DNA from: Synura sp. LO234KE
Lineage: Eukaryota > Sar > Synurophyceae > Synurales > Mallomonadaceae
NCBI GenBank assembly: GCA_015143735.1
Contig: VKHC01000626.1
Coordinates: 1-10,502 of the forward strand
Direction of reading: 5' to 3'
Length of the DNA stretch: 10,502 bases
Position numbers and translations under genes: made by a program. Each line of letters opens with the position of its first letter. Position 1 is the first letter of the stretch. The notes beneath the pieces are model-generated. The model made no database searches. It worked only from the letters and a program-made list of their open reading frames with translations, and was not told the origin of the DNA. Shown one piece after another: positions 7,241 through 10,502 of this stretch.

Positions 7241-7276
7241 TCAATCATACCTGACGGATCAATCATTCTTGACGGG
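7241..7276. repeat. 18-bp tandem pair
   Basis: TCAATCATACCTGACGGA (7241-7258) is followed directly by TCAATCATTCTTGACGGG (7259-7276), with 3 mismatches in 18. It lies in AT-rich sequence ahead of the LINE remnant. Confidence 0.7.
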
Positions 7277-7656
7277 TAGTCAGTCCTCCAACCACCCCAC
7301 AACCAACTTTCAAAATTTAAACAACGCAAACAATCTCAAATCATTCATATCCCTCTTTAACAAATTTATGCGTGAATACTAATTGCACATACTCCTATGT
7401 GCAAGTGGTTTTCTTTGGTTGCCTTGATGCCGAAGCTACCCTTATCACACTCGCCACGAAAGAACCTCCAACTCCGAGAGGAGGTAACACTGGAACGCTC
7501 TCATCTCTGGCGTCCCATCCACTTACTGTGGAAATTTATCGTGCGACACCGTACTTGCCACCTTTGTATATTGGACCCCTCGGCGCCGGTCCGCATCTCA
7601 CATCTCCAGACGGAGGACTGTTCGCTCAGTCGGATCCGACTACCCAACAAGTTTAC
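7277..7656. other. Transition into the LINE remnant, no assigned domain
   Basis: AT-rich DNA up to about 7400 gives way to GC-rich DNA. Two overlapping plus-strand frames (from 7372 and 7397) are open here, but I recognise no domain before about 7657. It may contain the decayed N-terminal part of the endonuclease ORF of the LINE that follows. Confidence 0.35.
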
Positions 7657-8154
7657 ATGGCCGACCACAACAGCACCGGCTACTCTCCTCTTCACCAGGC
7701 TGTCAATCACAGGGTCCATCGTATCTCACTCTCCTCTTCACCAGCTTTTCACAGGGTCCATTGCATCTCATTCACACTGGCCGCCACGGCGGACCACAAG
7801 TCCTGGCAATCTCGGCTGTATTATGACACTCTGGATCAATTGCAGGCCAGACCCCGACATCAACCGGTCCTCTTCATGGGCATCCTCCGCGCCGTTTGGG
7901 ATCATCGGGCCTCGGATGCGGACAGTCGCCTCATCCTACTTTTTCCTGATTTTTCCCTGGTCCAGTCCCTGTGTGCCTGCCCCGCTTCCTTCTCCGGTGA
8001 GGTAACTGAATTGCTTCACGAAACGGTGCGCATGTTGCTGTCGTCCTCCACCTCTCGTCTGGTCCATACCCGCCCAACTCCTGCCCTCCAGGGGTCGTAC
8101 ACGTCCGCGGACCAGGGCAAATATGGGAAATCAGCGCGATTTACCACGCCTTGA
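7657..8154 (+). pseudogene. LINE endonuclease (EEP/AP-endonuclease-like) fragment, inactivated
   Basis: In the frame of position 7372, the residues HRVHCISF, ATADHKSWQSRLYYDTLDQL, RPRHQPVLFMG, AVWDHRASDADSR and later SRLVHTRPTPALQG and YTSAD follow the order of LINE endonucleases: a strand, a helix with WQ..LY..L, the strand ending in GDFN, then the region before the final SDH. At 7876-7902 the expected GDFN is GILR, so the metal- and substrate-binding Asp and Asn are lost. The final SDH is also not intact (KSARF near 8130). An internal duplication (7682-7769) further disrupts the domain. The frame ends at TGA 8152-8154. In a working LINE this domain nicks target DNA; here it is decayed. The N-terminal catalytic part was not found. 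Confidence 0.6.
7682..7769. repeat. Imperfect tandem duplication within the endonuclease fragment
   Basis: ACTCTCCTCTTCACCAG (7682) recurs at 7728, and CACAGGGTCCAT (7708) recurs at 7750. The unit lengths are 46 and 42 bases. The second half stays in frame (HRVHRIS and HRVHCIS) while the first half shifts frame, consistent with duplication followed by a 4-base change. Confidence 0.8.
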
Positions 8155-8585
8155 AGTGGCTCTGTGGGGACTCCAAGGAACAGGCTCCCGGTCCTCCGCC
8201 ACGAGTCAACCTTCTTCCCGACAGTGTGTACTGCGTTCGTCTCTTTGGGGACAACTCGATCAAGGTCCGCTGCAACAAACTGCTCATTCAACGCGTTCGC
8301 CATCTTCTCCGCGACGTCCGCTCCATCATACCCTGTCCATCTGGCGCCTCTACGCCGGACGCCCTTGGGAATGCCACAGCGGATCGACTTAGGATGTTCG
8401 GGCTCCTCCGAATTGCTCGTCCGCCCGACCCTCGCCGTCCGCTGTCCCAGACACCCGAGTTCCCAGTCCGCCCCCTTGGACCCCTTGCGGCGCCCGAAAC
8501 GACGTCTGCGCGTCCCCACCTGCCTTCTATCGGGACCCCCGTCGCTCTCCCTACACGGCGACTCTCTCTGCGGCCCACCGAGTAG
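8106..8585 (+). pseudogene. RNase H type I domain fragment of a LINE
   Basis: In the frame of 8121, IWEISAIYHALKWL matches RNase H helix A with its catalytic Glu (codon 8127-8129). VNLLPDSVYCVRLF matches the DS strand with its catalytic Asp (8220-8222). CNKLLIQRVRHLLRDVR fits the following helix. GNATADRLRMFG matches GNxxAD with the last Asp (8382-8384). Spacings of 31 and 54 residues are reasonable for LINE RNase H. The first strand with TDGS was not found upstream, where the frame is open only back to 8010. After about 8400 the frame is proline- and arginine-rich with no domain, ending at TAG 8583-8585. RNase H would remove RNA from the RNA-DNA hybrid during retrotransposition. The missing first Asp and missing RT make activity unlikely. 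Confidence 0.6.
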
Positions 8586-8967
8586 TTCTGTACAAGTTAG
8601 CTAGTTCCTGTCGTGCCCGCTACACTCCCGCTCCTGCTTTCCCCCCCCCCCATGGTACCGGGGGCCTTGTGGGGGACTAATTACTTTGCTCCGGGTGTAG
8701 GCATCCGGAGCAACGGTGACGTCAGTGGGGACTTGCGAGTTGGTTCATGGGGAGGAGTGGTGTTTCGGTGGGGGGTGCGGCTCTTGTTTCACTGTTGGGT
8801 ACTCACTTGTCTATTCACCTCACTCTAATTAACTATAAGTTTTTCGGAATGTGCAAGCGATTTCTTTCCGCCACTAGCTAAGAACCCGCACCACCATTCA
8901 TTCCTCTCAGTCGTGTTGTAAGAAGTGATCAGCTCTTATTGTTATACTGTTCCTGTTGGAAACAGTC
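8586..8967. other. No gene visible; GC-rich tail with an 11-C run
   Basis: A homopolymer of 11 cytosines occupies 8641-8651, followed by CATGGTACCGGGGGCC. GC content falls again after about 8830. The open frame at 8613-8828 has no domain and begins in the run region. This could be the 3' end of the LINE remnant, but no tail signal supports that. Confidence 0.4.
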
Positions 8968-9031
8968 ATTCATTCCAACAAGTACAATGAAGTAAAGAAA
9001 TTCATTTCAGCAAGTACAATGAAGTAAAGAA
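8968..9031. repeat. 32-bp tandem pair
   Basis: Two adjacent 32-base units (8968-8999 and 9000-9031), both containing AAGTACAATGAAGTAAAGAA, differ at 2 positions (ATTCATTCCAA against ATTCATTTCAG). Confidence 0.85.
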
Positions 9032-9074
9032 ATAATACCAGTACTATCGGAGCACCGGTAAAAGTACCCTATAA

Positions 9075-9215
9075 AACCTAGAAATAGAAAGAGTAAAATC
9101 GGACTATTCAAAAAATCAATCAGTTATAGTGTTACTAGGAAGCCTCTACCTCTCGAACATCTAAAGTTTTAAGTACAAAAAGAATACTTCTCTTCTAATA
9201 TCTTATCGTGCCTAA
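9075..9215 (+). repeat. Direct repeat, copy 1 (partner 9562-9706)
   Basis: Begins AACCTAGAAATAGAAAGAG, contains GGAAGCCTCTACCTCTCGAA and ends CTTATCGTGCCTAA. The right half of about 78 bases is nearly identical to copy 2 (two differences seen); the left half is more diverged with a few indels. Confidence 0.9.
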
Positions 9216-9239
9216 TATCAAGTTTGTCAGTACTCAGAG

Positions 9240-9362
9240 TTAAGCACGTCTTCCGTCAAATTCGTCCATGATGGAACTGCTGAAAGATCCCACACCAGCC
9301 AGCATTATCGCATGCTTTGTTTGCTCATCTGAGAATGGTAGGAAGAGAACGCCAAATTGTTT
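9240..9362 (-). pseudogene. Coding-like fragment, possible terminal exon or remnant
   Basis: On the minus strand a 40-codon frame without its own clear start reads QFGVLFLPFSDEQ, then AIMLAGVGSFSSS and MDEFDGRRA before TAA (9240-9242). The composition is protein-like. A pyrimidine-rich CTCTTCCTACCATTCTCAG ends at 9329 on the minus strand and could be a splice acceptor for an exon running from 9328 down. I do not recognise the protein. It lies between the two copies of the 141-145-bp direct repeat, so it may belong to a decayed mobile element. Confidence 0.25.
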
Positions 9363-9464
9363 TCAAACATGCAAATTCAATAATTGAAAGCACTGCATGG
9401 TCAATATATTGAAATAAGAACTCAGCCAGAAGCAATAGTTTATCATCACAAATAAACTGACCTA

Positions 9465-9549
9465 GACCGGTTTATATTCTTAGATAAACCGATCACGACC
9501 GGTTTAGAATCTGTAATACTGACAAGTAATTGCATAGTGGGACCGGTTT
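9465..9549. repeat. Cluster of GACCGGTTT motifs with an inverted partner
   Basis: GACCGGTTT occurs at 9465-9473, 9497-9505 and 9541-9549. Between the first two, ATAAACCGATC (9484-9494) is the reverse complement of GACCGGTTTAT (9465-9475) with one mismatch, so a stem of about 11 bp with an 8-base loop could form. It sits just left of direct-repeat copy 2. Protein binding or a transposase-recognition role is conceivable but not shown. Confidence 0.65.
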
Positions 9550-9561
9550 TTCTTTTTCACA

Positions 9562-9706
9562 AACCTTGAAGTAGAAAGAGAAATTTCGGACTATTCCAAA
9601 AAGCAATCAAACAATTACATTATAACAAGGAAGCCTCTACCTCTCGAACATCTAAAGATTTAAGTGCAAAAAGAATACTTCTCTTCTAATATCTTATCGT
9701 GCCTAA
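9562..9706 (+). repeat. Direct repeat, copy 2 (partner 9075-9215)
   Basis: Begins AACCTTGAAGTAGAAAGAG and ends CTTATCGTGCCTAA like copy 1, offset by 487 to 491 bases because of small indels. The two copies enclose 346 bp holding the minus-strand coding-like fragment and the GACCGGTTT cluster. The pair is too short and divergent to call LTRs with confidence. Confidence 0.9.
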
Positions 9707-10086
9707 AGGATTTGTTTGTTTGGGTGTTCGTTTTTTTTCGAAAATCATCGTCATCAAATCTCTTCTGTGCTTAACTCTCTAACGTAATTTTCAGTGTCTA
9801 TCGTATTTTCAGGGCTTAATTTATCTGACAAAATTTTTTCGCTGCGCAAATCGACGCAGAATACCGTTTTTACAAAAAAATCCAAAAACTTCGAGCTTCA
9901 ACTCCAGAGCACTCGTCAATCTCAAAGTATCAGCTCGGCAGGAACTCAATAAACCTTCCTTACAAATAAAGAAACCTTTAGTAAATTTCCCAACCTCAGC
10001 GAAGCTCCTAAAGTTAAATAATCGGCCCTTTTTAACCAACTCACCACTACTTTCTCCGTTCGACTTTTTCGTGCCAACCCTAGACA
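9707..10086. other. Leader of the right-edge ORF; no firm gene
   Basis: AT-rich sequence. An acceptor-like TATCGTATTTTCAG ends at about 9812, preceded by CTTAAC, which could serve as a branch site. Right of it the plus-strand frame at 9824 reads protein-like stretches such as TKKSKNFELQLQSTRQ but is broken by stops. This may be 5' UTR, a decayed exon or an element leader. The minus-strand frames here are antisense to the right-edge ORF. Confidence 0.3.
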
Positions 10087-10502
10087 ATGTCCCGTGAATA
10101 TGTATCTGTAGCGGGCTCTGCGAAGCCCATATCCCCTGCGGATCTCCAGAAGTCCGCCCAATGGCCAAATTCTCTCCTCGCAACTTTCGATGGTACAACT
10201 CCAGGATCCAATCTTGCTTCGACCTTCCAATCAAATATAATTTTTCTCAGCGGATTCCCAGATCAATGCCTCTTAGACACAAAGACCTTTCATGCCTGGA
10301 TTCCCCATTTCCTGCCGCTGGCATCTGCAATTGTAGCTCACTATTCGAATGAAAGCATCGACTCGGCTCTGCTATCATCTTGGCTCCAGCGTGATCGCCC
10401 CCTCATACATAAATATCATAAAGGCTTTGGCCTCATCATCCAATTGCCGCGAGAGCGCTGGTTTGGTCCTGACGGTCATCTCAATGTGCATGATCCCTCT
10501 CC
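10087..10502 (+). CDS. Unknown protein, N-terminal 138 codons, runs off the window
   Basis: The ATG at 10087-10089 lies six bases after an in-frame TAG (10081-10083), and the frame stays open to the window end. I do not recognise the family. The protein begins MSREYVSVAGSAKP. It has hydrophobic clusters (NIIFLSGF, WIPHFLPLASAIVAHY), a basic stretch (WLQRDRPLIHKYHKG) and then LIIQLPRERWFGPDGHLNV. There is no signal peptide and no clear membrane span. The composition looks soluble and globular, and its 138 open codons exceed anything else in the AT-rich right part. It might be an ordinary gene or the ORF1/gag region of a retroelement whose leader includes the direct repeats to its left; nothing visible decides between these. 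Confidence 0.5.
   Translation, partial: MSREYVSVAGSAKPISPADLQKSAQWPNSLLATFDGTTPGSNLASTFQSNIIFLSGFPDQCLLDTKTFHAWIPHFLPLASAIVAHYSNESIDSALLSSWLQRDRPLIHKYHKGFGLIIQLPRERWFGPDGHLNVHDPS

Larger units (their letters stand above)
7657..8410 (+). mobile_element. LINE-type (non-LTR) retrotransposon remnant
   Basis: The region carries an EEP endonuclease fragment in one frame (to 8154) and an RNase H fragment in another (from about 8106). The order EEP then RNase H matches LINE elements that end their pol ORF with RNase H, but the reverse transcriptase expected between them is missing. GC content is higher than in the flanking AT-rich DNA. Element limits cannot be fixed: no poly-A tail or target-site duplication was recognised. 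The GC-rich stretch to about 8600 may be part of the same element. Confidence 0.65.

Noticed and set aside
8016-8578. Minus-strand and alternative plus-strand ORFs over the RNase H region
   Set aside because: GC-rich DNA keeps several frames open; only the frame of 8121 shows ordered RNase H motifs.
9075-9706. Long terminal repeats of an LTR retrotransposon
   Set aside because: Only about 145 bp each, diverged in the left half, no TG...CA ends, no primer-binding site or polypurine tract, and only 346 bp between them.
9821-10234. Minus-strand ORFs of 137 and 94 codons near the right edge
   Set aside because: They lie partly antisense to the plus-strand ORF from 10087, which has an ATG, stays open to the edge and looks more globular. 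No domain was recognised in the antisense frames, though this cannot be excluded without RNA data.
1-10502. CRISPR array, tRNA, rRNA or bacterial operon signals
   Set aside because: No regularly spaced direct repeats with unique spacers, no cloverleaf recognised, and gene structure and density are eukaryotic.

Overview
The window is eukaryotic nuclear DNA from an unidentified organism. It has low gene density, a gene with a GT-AG intron, abundant decayed repeats and LINE-type (non-LTR) retrotransposon debris. There are no Shine-Dalgarno-led operons. The one convincing intact gene is a Golgi-type sulfotransferase with a single N-terminal membrane anchor. Together with the compact 200-bp intron and the LINE remnant, it would fit a protist or alga such as a stramenopile or diatom. 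That taxonomic guess is weak and rests on family impressions only.

Layout from left to right. (1) Positions 1-54 hold a 12-bp tandem array whose unit is the palindrome CCGCTATAGCGG; it continues past the left edge. (2) Positions 55-1787 have no gene I can recognise. (3) A two-exon sulfotransferase gene on the + strand has exons at 1882-2645 and 2846-3365. It encodes 427 aa and is preceded by an AT-rich leader with an overlapping upstream ORF. (4) Positions 3546-6235 form a mosaic repeat island. It contains a dispersed repeat family (copy A at about 3546-3990, copy B at about 4890-5570, a partial copy at 5644-5800), an exact 144-bp tandem duplication inside copy B, a degenerate 39-bp minisatellite at about 4095-4565, an inverted-repeat pair (about 4775-4868 against 6142-6232), and a 93-bp insertion (5675-5767) bounded by GCGCC. 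(5) Positions 6336-6711 hold two small convergent ORFs of uncertain reality. (6) Positions 7657-8410 are a GC-rich LINE remnant, with an endonuclease/exonuclease/phosphatase (EEP) domain fragment followed directly by an RNase H domain in another frame; no reverse transcriptase lies between them. (7) Positions 8968-9706 hold a 32-bp tandem pair, two 141-145-bp direct repeats, a GACCGGTTT cluster and a possible minus-strand coding fragment. (8) From 10087 an ORF of unknown function stays open to the right edge.

No operon or multi-gene system links these parts. The sulfotransferase acts alone in secretory-pathway carbohydrate or protein sulfation. The rest is best read as a nested, ageing repeat landscape. 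The parts most worth checking are the right-edge ORF, the RT-less EEP-RNase H remnant, and the repeat island with its filled-site versus empty-site comparison.
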